From positions 1 to 26,956 of the IMG/VR virus record IMGVR_UViG_3300042691_038145: a DNA stretch of 26,956 bases. One strand, given 5' to 3'. The DNA comes from a virus. Made by a program: the position numbers and the translations under genes. Positions 13,757 to 22,245 of the stretch are shown here, in pieces (position 1 is the first letter of the stretch; each line of letters opens with the position of its first letter). The notes beneath the pieces are model-generated. The model made no database searches and had not been told where the DNA came from. It was given only the letters and a program-made list of their open reading frames with translations.

Positions 13757-16087
13757 ATGTCGGGAAGGTCAGAAACAGAATTGCTAGTTAGACCGATACT
13801 AATTGGCGCTGATTTCAATACTAAATTGACCAATACGGCTAACGCTGTAAAAAATTTGCACGACCGTCAATCGGCCGGAATTTCAGACGCAATACACGAC
13901 GTTAGAAGATTAGAGGGGGGATATTCCAGACTTGCTAACGCCATAAATACCAGCGCCTCTGTATCCGGTAGCATGGTTAGAAATCTAATGTCTGTCCAAT
14001 CCGCAATTGTGGGTTTTGCGGCATACGGTGCCGGCCGGACGATAATCGAACAAACAATTGGCAGGCAAGACCAAATAGCACGGGCTAGGCTGCAATTAGG
14101 CGCCATTTTGCAAGATGCTGAATTATTGCAGCAAAGCGAAGCACGGGCCCTGAGATTGACGCAGGAAATCGCAGGTATTGACTACACCGGAGCAATGCGC
14201 GGTCTAGCTATGACCATAAATCTTGCAGGGGGTAGCGTAGACAGGGCAGCCGAGCTAGTAAAGCTGGCTAAGGCGCTGGAATCTATTTCGCCAGAGCAGG
14301 GATTTGAGGGTGCATTATTTGCACTAAAAGAATTGGAAAGCGGCGATGCAATGTCGCTAAGGGAGCGGTTTGGTTTTCGGTTGCTAAATGGTTCTGAGGC
14401 ACAGGAAATTGCAAGGCAAAACGGGCAGACGCTAAACGAATACTATTTCGGAGAATTGGAAAGGCAATTAGATCGGAGATATGCGGGGGGCGTTACGGGC
14501 GCCGGTGTAGAGGCTTTGCTTTCAATTGACAACGCAACGCTTTCTGGTCAAATAAACATGCTGTCAACGGCGATAAGCGATATATTTGCGCAAATAGGTG
14601 CTGACGCTTATTCAGAACTGACCGGTAGCGGGGGAATTGCTAGAATTTCGGCAGAGCTTGACCGGCTGAAACTAGACCCGGAATTCAGGCAGGGTGTAAG
14701 GGATTTGGCAGCCAACCTTTCGAGCGTGGCAGAATCGGCAATTGAATTGGCTGTAAATCTGCCACAAAATCTGCTGGCAATGCGGGATTTTCTGTCAGAA
14801 TACGGGGATATTCTGAAAACGGTGTTCGCTCTTTACGCTGCTAACCGGTTGACCGATGGTGCACTAGGCAGGGGCGCCGGTGCGCTTGCTGGCTATGCTT
14901 CACGTGGTTTGTCGAGTAGGCTAGGGGGGCAGGCAGGGGCGCTTGCACAGGGCCTAGAATCGGCTGCAATAGACGCGCAACCGGTACGTGTGGTCAATTG
15001 GTCAGAAATGCCAGGGGCAGGGGGCCTCCCAGGGGCCCCTACAGGCCCGCCAAACGTTCCGAACGTGCCAGGGGCAGGGGAGGCAGCGGGTACGGGCGCA
15101 ATGGGCCTTGCTGCTCGTTACAGGGCCTTTGGTTTCAGTGGCCTAGTGTCGAGCCTCACTAGCAGCGTTGGCAGCATGACCATACTAGGGGCAGGTATTT
15201 TAGCAGGGGCAGCCGCTTTATATGCTCAATTGACTTTTGTGGGCGGTTTGAACGAAGAAATGCAAGGCACTTTAGAGCAATTAGAAAGGGAGGCAGAAGC
15301 CGCAAGGGATTTGCGGGAAAGGCAACAAGCAATGTTCGAGGCCTCCCAGAATTTACAGCAAACACAAAACACCTACGAAAATTCAGAGGCAGCAGGGCCT
15401 TTGTCTAGAGCACAGGAAAACGAGGCAATGCTTCGAAGTTTCATTAGCTCCGAAATTCTGCCCTCACTAATGACAGGGCAATTAGATTCTTCCTCACTGA
15501 ATTATCAGAGCACTCTAGAACCAATTTTGGCAGAGGCGCGCTCTGGTATTGAGGCAATTTTCGGGGGAGAAAACACCGTATTTTCTGGCAGTGAAAATCA
15601 ATCCGCAATTTTGGCAACGTTGAACACTCTGCTAGCCGAGCAAGGTCTAAGGTTCAACGTATCCGAAGGGCAATCAATTAGAGAAGGTTCTTTTCAGTCG
15701 GGTATTTTCACAAAAGAATTCGATAGCCAGGTTTCGCGTATTGAGCGCGCATATAGCCGGCTTTTCGACACCGCAACCGGTCAAGCAAGGGGCCCAGCGG
15801 AGCAACAAGTTATTGAAAATTTGCGCCAGTCTGGGGAATTAGACCGCTTGCTTAGGGAGCGGGATAAAAACCGTGGGATTTTGTCTAGCAGTGAGGCAGC
15901 CGCACAAATATTGAATAGAAACCCTGGGGCTACCCCGCGAAGGGAAGTAGTTTTTCAAAATGGCGCGGTGCAAATAACAGTCAATACACCAAACGGGCTT
16001 TTGACACCGCAACAAGTAACCACGCTGCAACAAAGCGTAGAAGAATTATTTGTGGAAGCGGCTAGAAGCGCAAGCACAAAAGAGTAG
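13757..16087 (+). CDS. Tape measure protein
   Basis: This 776-residue protein is expected to set the tail length. The N-terminal part is helical and Ala-rich (NAVKNLHDRQSAGISDAIHDV), as usual, with long helices to about residue 400. Residues 417-446 are a Pro/Gly linker built of repeat-family bases. A strong hydrophobic helix (MTILGAGILAGAAALYAQL, about 474-492) could insert in the host membrane during DNA ejection. A Gln/Glu-rich coiled region follows (about 500-535). No peptidase domain is evident. At about 0.15 nm per residue, the family's usual ratio, the tail would be roughly 115 nm. AAGG 7 bases before the ATG serves as ribosome-binding site. It is the longest late gene and follows the chaperone, as expected. 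Confidence 0.85.
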   Translation: MSGRSETELLVRPILIGADFNTKLTNTANAVKNLHDRQSAGISDAIHDVRRLEGGYSRLANAINTSASVSGSMVRNLMSVQSAIVGFAAYGAGRTIIEQTIGRQDQIARARLQLGAILQDAELLQQSEARALRLTQEIAGIDYTGAMRGLAMTINLAGGSVDRAAELVKLAKALESISPEQGFEGALFALKELESGDAMSLRERFGFRLLNGSEAQEIARQNGQTLNEYYFGELERQLDRRYAGGVTGAGVEALLSIDNATLSGQINMLSTAISDIFAQIGADAYSELTGSGGIARISAELDRLKLDPEFRQGVRDLAANLSSVAESAIELAVNLPQNLLAMRDFLSEYGDILKTVFALYAANRLTDGALGRGAGALAGYASRGLSSRLGGQAGALAQGLESAAIDAQPVRVVNWSEMPGAGGLPGAPTGPPNVPNVPGAGEAAGTGAMGLAARYRAFGFSGLVSSLTSSVGSMTILGAGILAGAAALYAQLTFVGGLNEEMQGTLEQLEREAEAARDLRERQQAMFEASQNLQQTQNTYENSEAAGPLSRAQENEAMLRSFISSEILPSLMTGQLDSSSLNYQSTLEPILAEARSGIEAIFGGENTVFSGSENQSAILATLNTLLAEQGLRFNVSEGQSIREGSFQSGIFTKEFDSQVSRIERAYSRLFDTATGQARGPAEQQVIENLRQSGELDRLLRERDKNRGILSSSEAAAQILNRNPGATPRREVVFQNGAVQITVNTPNGLLTPQQVTTLQQSVEELFVEAARSASTKE
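15007..15093 (+). repeat. Coding G/C-rich low-complexity segment in the tape measure gene
   Basis: CCAGGGGCAGGGG recurs within this segment (near 15010 and 15068), together with CCTCCCAGGGGCCCC. It is related in composition to the G-rich repeat family but lacks the GACTCGACACC core. It encodes a Pro/Gly linker between the helical part and the membrane helix. Confidence 0.55.
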
Positions 16088-16090
16088 AAA

Positions 16091-16603
16091 ATGCAATACA
16101 CAGTCGAAACCGAAATAGGCGAGCGGGAACACTTCAAGCTAACGCTTGCCTCATTAGACGACGAAGAACAATTAGTGTTGGAAATAAACCCAGCACAATT
16201 AGAAACGTCCCACAAAATCAGTATAACCCCCTACAAATTAGCAGGGGCGAACATGGAAGCGCAGCCGGTAGCATTTTCAGGCCGCGAACAAATACCGTTG
16301 AAATTCGATTTTGTTTTGTCCGCTACAGAAACCGGGCAATTGAAACCGGACGGCAGTGTAGGCAGGCAGCCGCTAGAGGAATTGAAGGTGCACAGAGTTT
16401 TGCAAACCATAGAAACATGGGCAAAGCAATTAGCCCCAGGAAAAAACAGAACTCGGCGTTTCGCTGTAGTAACTGGCGAAACCTCGTTTATCGGTCAGAT
16501 TGACCAATTGACAATTCGAAGAAACCAGATAAACGATAGAGGTTACACTTTGGCAGCAGAGGTTAGCCTTTCTTTCGTAGAGGTTAGCGAATATGAATTC
16601 TAG
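16091..16603 (+). CDS. Probable baseplate tube-initiator protein (CIS tube/T4 gp53-54 type)
   Basis: This 170-residue protein lies between tape measure and hub. The N-terminal half has LVLEINPAQLETSHKISITPY, resembling the F-N-P-x-x-L segment of contractile-injection-system tube-initiator proteins, followed by the strand pair FSGREQIPLKFDFVLSATE. Then come a helix (VHRVLQTIETWAKQL) and a C-terminal beta segment (FIGQIDQLTIRRNQINDRGY). These would place it as the adaptor between tube and hub, often carrying a LysM domain in relatives; none is obvious here. The gene starts 3 bases after the tape measure stop and overlaps the next gene by 11 bases. Confidence 0.6.
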   Translation: MQYTVETEIGEREHFKLTLASLDDEEQLVLEINPAQLETSHKISITPYKLAGANMEAQPVAFSGREQIPLKFDFVLSATETGQLKPDGSVGRQPLEELKVHRVLQTIETWAKQLAPGKNRTRRFAVVTGETSFIGQIDQLTIRRNQINDRGYTLAAEVSLSFVEVSEYEF

Positions 16604-17111
16604 GCCACCATTGCTAAACCGAGTGCCAAGGGCAACGATAACACGTCGTCTTAGACAATTTGGTAAAGAGCTAGGATTTTTCCTGATAGCGCACAGAGCA
16701 AAAGGCGACTGGCGTTTCTGGCGTGATATCCTGGCCGGTGAGGAATACTCCGAAAAAACACACACACCGGAAAAAGCGGAAATTTACAGCATAGACGGCA
16801 CGATTATGTCAGAGGTTTTGAATACCTCTACAGATTTTGTTGAGTGCAGTTACTTTGGTACAGAAACCGTCGAGATTTCATCCGTAGAAGTAGAAGATGC
16901 GTTTTTGATTGTTGCTTTGTACGTGCAAAGCGGGGTAACCGAAACGATTTACGAATTGCTGAAAGATACTCTACCGGATTTAGAATTGCCTTTGCAAATT
17001 CAGGCCGGCGAATGGCTTTTTGTTTTTCACGGCAATTCAGTGTTTCTTCTGACATTAGGTGCCCGATTTCTAGTCGAGCCTTCAACCTGGTCAGACGAGG
17101 TTTCGGCATGA
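16593..17111 (+). CDS. Baseplate-region protein of unknown function
   Basis: This 172-residue protein has a basic N-terminus (RATITRRLRQFGKELG), a middle with WRFWRDILAGEEYSEKTHTPEKAEIYSIDG, and a beta-rich C-terminal half. I do not recognise it. It overlaps the tube-initiator gene by 11 bases and the hub gene by 4 (ATGA), so it is probably translated in step with both and may be a hub or baseplate accessory. Its alternation of strands and acidic loops (VEISSVEVEDAFLIVALYV) fits a structural protein. Confidence 0.55.
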   Translation: MNSRPPLLNRVPRATITRRLRQFGKELGFFLIAHRAKGDWRFWRDILAGEEYSEKTHTPEKAEIYSIDGTIMSEVLNTSTDFVECSYFGTETVEISSVEVEDAFLIVALYVQSGVTETIYELLKDTLPDLELPLQIQAGEWLFVFHGNSVFLLTLGARFLVEPSTWSDEVSA

Positions 17112-18202
17112 TACCTTTGCGTTTAGAAATAGCTTCACCAACGGGGGAGATTTTCCGGTTTTCCAATATGGGGGACGAACAGGGAAAAATAGAGTCTGGA
17201 AATTGGACTAAAAACGCTGGCCGTCGGGCTAATTCATTGGACGTGGAAATAGCAGACCCGGAATTATTTTACGCAAACTCGCTACCTCTGCCCTATGTGG
17301 CTAGGAATTTGCAGGCTACCGTAAGGTGTTTTCGAGGTTTGAATGGAATTCCATTTTTAGAGGGAGTGCTAACCGCTTGGAAAGGCTCCGGCCTGCCTGG
17401 TAAAATGTCCCTAACAATTTCCGACAAATTCAGGAACGTTCGAAGATACCCTAGTTTCAGGGCGTTTTCCAACGTAACGGCACAGGCCCTAATTGAGTCA
17501 CTAATTGAGGAAGTAAACGAAAATACAGGCACTTCGCTAACTGCTGATTTTACCGACGCAGATTTATCGCAAACTGTGTACGGTCAATTAGTAACCGCTG
17601 GGCAGACAGCAGCCGATATTTTCGAGAGTTTGTGTGAGTCCCAGGGGCATGGATTCAGGGTAGAGGGGGAAACCGCTGTATTTTTCAGGTTGCGCGAAAC
17701 CTCTGCAAATACCATTCTGTATCTAGGGAAAGATATATTGAACGGTTTTTCGTTTGACTGTGCAGAATTGACGCGAGCAACAACGCCAAATGTAAGGCAT
17801 TTTTTCGACGGCTCAGACACAACCGAACAGTCAGAGGAAAACGCAGATGATTTTTGGGCCCCTGCTCCGATACTAGGTTTGAATTTGCAGGCATTTACCA
17901 CACCTTCGTTTGACGGGCCTTCGTTAGAGCTTGCAAATAGAGCGCAAAAGAAAAGGCGCGAGCTAATGAAATTCAATTTCCCGCTAGTAGGTTTTCGAAC
18001 GGAAATTCAACCGGGCAGTCAAGTGCAAGTGTACGGTTTAGGGCGAAGGTTTGACGGCATCCATTTTGTGCAAAACTGCAACCTAGATTTTAGCACTGAA
18101 ATAACCACGATAAAGACAACTAATTCAGGGGGCGATTATGTCGAGTTACAGTCAGAACGAAATTCTGGGAAGGGGATTGAGATTTCCGATAAACCCAGAT
18201 AG
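17108..18202 (+). CDS. Baseplate hub protein (gpD / T4 gp27-like)
   Basis: This 364-residue protein should form the trimeric hub that holds the spike. It shows features of the late-control gpD family: an N-terminal beta domain with paired strands (SLDVEIADPELF, LQATVRCFRGLNG), the region QALIESLIEEVNENTG, then GQTAADIFESLCESQGHGFRVEGETAVFF, which corresponds to the conserved segment that reads out the domain swap in this family, and a C-terminal GSQVQVYGLGRRFDGIHFVQNC. I chose ATG 17108, which overlaps the upstream stop; an open frame extends upstream to 16844 but only as an overlap with the preceding gene. The last 65 bases also code for the next gene. Confidence 0.75.
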   Translation: MIPLRLEIASPTGEIFRFSNMGDEQGKIESGNWTKNAGRRANSLDVEIADPELFYANSLPLPYVARNLQATVRCFRGLNGIPFLEGVLTAWKGSGLPGKMSLTISDKFRNVRRYPSFRAFSNVTAQALIESLIEEVNENTGTSLTADFTDADLSQTVYGQLVTAGQTAADIFESLCESQGHGFRVEGETAVFFRLRETSANTILYLGKDILNGFSFDCAELTRATTPNVRHFFDGSDTTEQSEENADDFWAPAPILGLNLQAFTTPSFDGPSLELANRAQKKRRELMKFNFPLVGFRTEIQPGSQVQVYGLGRRFDGIHFVQNCNLDFSTEITTIKTTNSGGDYVELQSERNSGKGIEISDKPR

Positions 18203-18518
18203 CCGGGGGGATTTGAGCTTGACAGATAATGGTGAGGAAACCGTATTTCAAGCACTGTCACAAATTCTGCTGACTTATGCCGGGGAGTGTCCGTTAGACC
18301 CTGTTTTCGGGTCGGCTATAGAGGCGTACACTTACCAGGGGGAGCTAGACGCTTGGCTAGCTCGCTTAGGGCCTGCTGTAGCAGCTAGAGAACCGCGCAT
18401 TGACTCTCTGACCGTCACCCTACTGCAACGTACAGAGGGTGCGTTGACGTTGCGCTTGAAATGTGCTTTTATTGGTTCCATTGTCGAGTTCGTTAGGGTC
18501 TTCCCTATAAGGTACTAA
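18138..18518 (+). CDS. Baseplate wedge protein, gpW/gp25 family
   Basis: This 126-residue protein matches the gp25 (gpW) baseplate wedge family, the innermost part of the wedge that nucleates sheath assembly. GRGLRFPINPDSRGDL (residues 11-26) corresponds to the conserved G-x-G-x-x-F-P start, and VFQALSQILLTYAGECPLDPVFGSAIEAY to the helix followed by the T-x2-G-E-x2-L-x-P-x-F-G motif. The classic E-R after the Gly is E-C here. It starts 65 bases inside the hub gene in another frame, and this ATG is needed to include the conserved N-terminus. The stop directly precedes the next ATG. Confidence 0.82.
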   Translation: MSSYSQNEILGRGLRFPINPDSRGDLSLTDNGEETVFQALSQILLTYAGECPLDPVFGSAIEAYTYQGELDAWLARLGPAVAAREPRIDSLTVTLLQRTEGALTLRLKCAFIGSIVEFVRVFPIRY

Positions 18519-19694
18519 ATGCCTGACGTTTCAAATATACTGCCAGCGGGAATTGAAATTCCCCGCGTGGATTTGCAGGACGAAGAATCCGCGGTATTAT
18601 CCGCGCTTGACGCAATGCCGCCGGAATTGAGCGCCAGAAACCCTGGGGATTTGGTTGTCAAAATCACCGAGGCAATGGGGGCTTTTTATGGTATGATTTC
18701 ATGGCAGAGTGAAAGAATACCCGTAAGGCTGCTAATTGCAATGGCCAGGCTTTTAGGCCTGAAACCACAATCGGCCAGCAAGGCAAATGCAATTTTGAGA
18801 TTCAGAAAATCCGTAGGACCGCGAGTAACAATCCCTATGGGTTTCAGGGTAAGAAATGGTTTTGGTTCTGGCTCTGTTATTTTCCAAACCACAGAACAAA
18901 TAATCATCCCAGAGCTAGAAGAATACGCCAGCGTAAATGCAGCCGCAATAACTCCGGGTTTGGTTGGGAATGTGCTTCAAAATACCTTGACCATTTTTGT
19001 TGACGTTTTGCCGGATTTGATTTCCGTTACCAACCCAGGGGCAGCGATTCCGGGGGAGGCAGAGGAAACAATTGAGCAGCTAATTGCGAAAATGCCATTG
19101 CTAGTTCGTACGGTAAACCGAGCGGTTACCGGCGAAGACTTCGAAATACTATCAGAGCAATTCGAGGGGATTATTCGCGCAAAGGCCGTTTCATTGGTGG
19201 CGGGTTATGTTACGGTTTTCTGTGTGGATTCCCAGAGCAACACAATTGCAAACCCAGGCCTAGAAAATTCGTTGCGGGAATACCTACGGCGAAAATCCGT
19301 TCCTGGTGTTACGGTACAGTGCTCAATTCCAGCAGCAAAGCAAATATACGTGACAAGCGTTGAAGTAGAAATAAAAGACGGCTATTCCCTGCTGACTGGC
19401 GCCTCACCATTGCTGCCACTAATTGAAGCGGCTGCAAATTCAAATTTTCACGCCGAGACTTGGGAATTTGGCGCCCCCCTTTACAAAAGCCTAATTGCGC
19501 AATCAATTCTGGCACTTCCAGGGGTGAAGCGCGTAGGAACCATTTTTGTAACAACGTCAAGCGATTATGGTGCGACATTTTCGTTGCCTTTCGAAATTGT
19601 GGACGGAATACCGCTAAACACTGATTTGGCAGACTTCGGAGTTTTCCACGTTGCCAGTGTTGCGCCTTACCCGTTTGAAGTGACAGAGCTATGA
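18519..19694 (+). CDS. Baseplate J-like protein (T4 gp6 / P2 gpJ / Mu gp47)
   Basis: This 391-residue protein is the wedge component that dimerises around the baseplate. Its order after gp25 and before tail protein I is the same as in P2 (W, J, I). The conserved centre is present: RTVNRAVTGEDFEILSEQF (about 197-215), and an upstream ARNPGDLVVKITEAMGAFYGMI segment matches the helical N-terminus. The C-terminal part alternates strands (IYVTSVEVEIKDG) with a helix. AAGG 6 bases before the ATG serves as ribosome-binding site. Confidence 0.87.
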   Translation: MPDVSNILPAGIEIPRVDLQDEESAVLSALDAMPPELSARNPGDLVVKITEAMGAFYGMISWQSERIPVRLLIAMARLLGLKPQSASKANAILRFRKSVGPRVTIPMGFRVRNGFGSGSVIFQTTEQIIIPELEEYASVNAAAITPGLVGNVLQNTLTIFVDVLPDLISVTNPGAAIPGEAEETIEQLIAKMPLLVRTVNRAVTGEDFEILSEQFEGIIRAKAVSLVAGYVTVFCVDSQSNTIANPGLENSLREYLRRKSVPGVTVQCSIPAAKQIYVTSVEVEIKDGYSLLTGASPLLPLIEAAANSNFHAETWEFGAPLYKSLIAQSILALPGVKRVGTIFVTTSSDYGATFSLPFEIVDGIPLNTDLADFGVFHVASVAPYPFEVTEL

Positions 19695-20206
19695 AAATTC
19701 TGGAGTTTATCCCTAAGCATTGGCGAGAACAGGCAACCGGAGTAACCGAAGGATTTGTTTTGGCGCTGGCAAAGCCTTTGCAGACGGCCTGGGATATTCG
19801 TAAAAGGCTAGACCTTTGGTTATCGCCAGAAAATATGGATAGCTCGACTTTGGATTTCTGGCTTTACTTTCTTGGGTTGCCACCAAGCGTTATTCTGGTG
19901 CTAAACCAAGGCCAGAAAATAAGCCTGCTTCCTAACCTGGTAAATACCTGGGTTTCTAAAGGCTCCGTTGAAGGTGTAGAGCTTTACGCCAAGGCAATTT
20001 TCGGGCCGTCAATTGTATTCTCAGAAGACGCCTCCCTTTTCATTGTAGGTGTCAGTAAAGCTGGGGATTTAGTTGGGACTCTAAGACCGTTGTGGAACTA
20101 CAAATTGTTGATACCTTTGGCAGTGCCACAAACCGACGCAGAAGTAAGACAAATAATGGCATATTCCGTGCCGATGTTTTGTCGCTACACAATCGAAAGG
20201 GTGTAA
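19691..20206 (+). CDS. Tail protein I-like (P2 gpI / Mu gp48)
   Basis: This 171-residue protein should link the baseplate wedge to the tail fibres. LLPNLVNTWVSKGSVEGVELYAKAIFG (about 79-105) corresponds to the family segment around W-x3-G-T/S-x2-G. It overlaps the J-like gene by ATGA and is followed directly by a fibre-like gene, as in P2-type modules. Confidence 0.77.
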   Translation: MKILEFIPKHWREQATGVTEGFVLALAKPLQTAWDIRKRLDLWLSPENMDSSTLDFWLYFLGLPPSVILVLNQGQKISLLPNLVNTWVSKGSVEGVELYAKAIFGPSIVFSEDASLFIVGVSKAGDLVGTLRPLWNYKLLIPLAVPQTDAEVRQIMAYSVPMFCRYTIERV

Positions 20207-21034
20207 ATGAAAACCACATTTGTTGACGGCATAACCGTTTTGACAGCAGCTTTTGCTAACCATATTTTCAGACACGTTCACGACGGTTCAGACGTTGACG
20301 GGAGCGCGGCTAAAATTCACCCCGGAAATTCAAATATAGACTGGCAAAGCCAGGATTTGAATGTTACTTTTGGCGATTTGATTTTGCTGGGGATAGACAC
20401 GTTTCGGCAAATGGGTTTCGCTGGGTTAGGTGGTAAGAAATCCGCTATTCAATTAGACGGGGTTTTTACCAGCGGGATTTTCGGTAGCGGAGGATTTACC
20501 AAATTGTACGCGCCTCAAATCGTGGATAAAATCCGAGGCACTGTAAACCAAGTATTGCAATTTCTCGACGTGGCAAACGGAGACACAATAACGGTGCAAG
20601 CGTTCCGTTTTCAGTCTACTGAATTGCAAGCGGGTATAGCACAGGTTTCTAGCGTTAGTTCGTCGGGAGACGTTGCAACCTCTGGAAAATTCATAGGTAA
20701 GGGGGCGCCCTTGGCATTGTTTACCGTGCGAAAAGTAGGCGGTTCGTGGGAAATAGGTAAGGATTATTTCAATTCGGTTTCTTCACTGGCAATAAGTTCT
20801 GGGGCAGATATTTTGCGGGTTACACTTGCAACCGCTTTGCCCTACGGGTCAAGCACTCCGGTTTTCGTCAGCGCCCCTGAAACGGCATTGGAAGATTCAC
20901 TAAACCGAGTGCTAACTTGCGCTTACCGTGTGATAAGCTCGACTGAAATACAATTGTCAACATTTACACACACCGCAAGTGCCACAACGCAAAGTGACGG
21001 CACTTTCTACACAGTGCTAATTCCAAACGTGTAA
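20207..21034 (+). CDS. Tail fibre-like protein
   Basis: This 275-residue protein has the motif HVHDGSDVDGSAAKI (residues 23-37), like the H-x-H-D-G-x(2-4)-D-G-S-A segment at the N-terminus of many phage tail fibres where the protein attaches to the baseplate. The rest is beta- and Gly/Ser-rich with no enzyme motif. At 275 residues it is short for a fibre; a longer receptor-binding fibre might lie outside the window. It follows tail protein I, the standard fibre position. Confidence 0.65.
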   Translation: MKTTFVDGITVLTAAFANHIFRHVHDGSDVDGSAAKIHPGNSNIDWQSQDLNVTFGDLILLGIDTFRQMGFAGLGGKKSAIQLDGVFTSGIFGSGGFTKLYAPQIVDKIRGTVNQVLQFLDVANGDTITVQAFRFQSTELQAGIAQVSSVSSSGDVATSGKFIGKGAPLALFTVRKVGGSWEIGKDYFNSVSSLAISSGADILRVTLATALPYGSSTPVFVSAPETALEDSLNRVLTCAYRVISSTEIQLSTFTHTASATTQSDGTFYTVLIPNV

Positions 21035-21036
21035 AA

Positions 21037-21567
21037 ATGTCAATCCTTCAAGTAGTCAGACAAATCTTTGACGAAAAGATTGCGGGCCTAAGAATCGGCT
21101 ATCACGTCGCACGTGTAAATGCCGCCGCTTCTAGGTTTTCCGTTTCGTCTCGACTGTATAGAGGGCAGGCAAGTGTTGCACAAATTCAAAGCCCTATGAT
21201 TGACGCAAAACCGAAAATCGGTCAAAGGGTAGCAATTGTTTCGGAAAATGGGGGCCCCTCGTTTGGTGCGATAATTGGCGTTGTCTGGGACGAAAACAAT
21301 AACGCTAGCACAATGCAAGCGTGGCTTCGAAGTGACGAAAATGTAGCCCCTGGCGTTACTGAATTAGGGGCAACGCGATTGCTTAGAATAAAGGTTGGTG
21401 AAAATAACCTTACCTTTTCTGCCGACGACTTACCAGAAAGCCTAACGGATGCGAGCGTTACCTTGCAACCTGGGCGAATTCTTTTGAAGGCACTAGACTT
21501 GCGTATTGAAGGTGTGAACGTTACCGTAAATGGCAGACACATTTTGCCTAGCGGTGGAGATATCTAA
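21037..21567 (+). CDS. Probable baseplate spike protein (gpV / Mu gp45-like)
   Basis: This 176-residue protein fits the trimeric membrane-piercing spike. Residues about 60-85 (KIGQRVAIVSENGGPSFGAIIGVVW) look like an OB-fold domain, and the C-terminus alternates short strands (VTLQPGRILLKALDLRIEGVNVTVNGR) as in a triple beta-helix before ending in HILPSGGDI, similar to the V-x-V-N-G ... G-D ends of spike proteins. No iron-binding HxH tip is seen. It is encoded after, rather than before, the J-like and I-like genes, which differs from P2 order. Confidence 0.6.
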   Translation: MSILQVVRQIFDEKIAGLRIGYHVARVNAAASRFSVSSRLYRGQASVAQIQSPMIDAKPKIGQRVAIVSENGGPSFGAIIGVVWDENNNASTMQAWLRSDENVAPGVTELGATRLLRIKVGENNLTFSADDLPESLTDASVTLQPGRILLKALDLRIEGVNVTVNGRHILPSGGDI

Positions 21568-22238
21568 TGCCTACTTTTTTGTGCCGAACAATACAGCCTA
21601 CGAATGTGTGCACAATTCAAATGCCTGGGGGCGCGGCATTGTCCGGCGACAAGGTATTAGAACAATTGCAGGCAGCACTAGCGCCACTGGCACCGATATT
21701 CGTCATTGCAAATTGCTTGACCAATTTGGTAACGGTATTAGAGGCCGCGCCAGAAATTCCGGTAAACCCAGCCGCTTTCATAAATGCCCTTGACACGTTC
21801 ATAAATCAATGTGTGCCTAATCTGGCTACACTGGTGCCAGCTATTGCCGCGCCACAAATGTTGAAAGATATTCTCGACTGCCTGATAAATGCACTGGGTA
21901 AAATTCGAGAACAAATAATTCAATTGCAGGCGATTGAATCGCAGCTTTTGGCTTACGCTAATTATTTAGAAGGGTCAGAAATACCTAACCGCGAAGATTT
22001 GCGCTCTGTGCTGCAATGTAGCGAAGAATTGAGCGCGAGAAACTACGAAAACCTAAGCTCGCAATTAGAGGGGATAAACCAAATAATTGCGCTGGTAAGG
22101 CTTTTCGGGGTAGCCCTGCCAGGCTTCCCAACAATACCGGATTTTTCGGCACTACAAAGTGCTCCGATAAATGACGCTCTTTTTACTTTCGATTCAATTC
22201 TCACCGCTCTAGTTCAAGCTAGGGCCCTAATCCCATAG
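21567..22238 (+). CDS. Helical tail-region protein of unknown function
   Basis: This 223-residue protein is almost all helix, rich in Ala, Leu and Ile, with a central helix bundle (VPAIAAPQMLKDILDCLINALGKIREQIIQLQ) and a second helical part (about 150-190). It carries six Cys, three of them in the N-terminal 50 residues. The C-terminal third has Pro-rich turns (GVALPGFPTIPDFSALQS). It shares one base with the previous stop (TAATG), so it is translated together with the spike-like gene. I do not recognise the family. Confidence 0.55.
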   Translation: MPTFLCRTIQPTNVCTIQMPGGAALSGDKVLEQLQAALAPLAPIFVIANCLTNLVTVLEAAPEIPVNPAAFINALDTFINQCVPNLATLVPAIAAPQMLKDILDCLINALGKIREQIIQLQAIESQLLAYANYLEGSEIPNREDLRSVLQCSEELSARNYENLSSQLEGINQIIALVRLFGVALPGFPTIPDFSALQSAPINDALFTFDSILTALVQARALIP

Positions 22239-22245
22239 GTATTTT

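Noticed and set aside
16844-17107. Upstream extension of the hub gene
   Set aside because: It lies fully inside the preceding gene, has odd composition (Arg, Cys and Phe-rich), and the ATGA overlap at 17108 gives a natural start.
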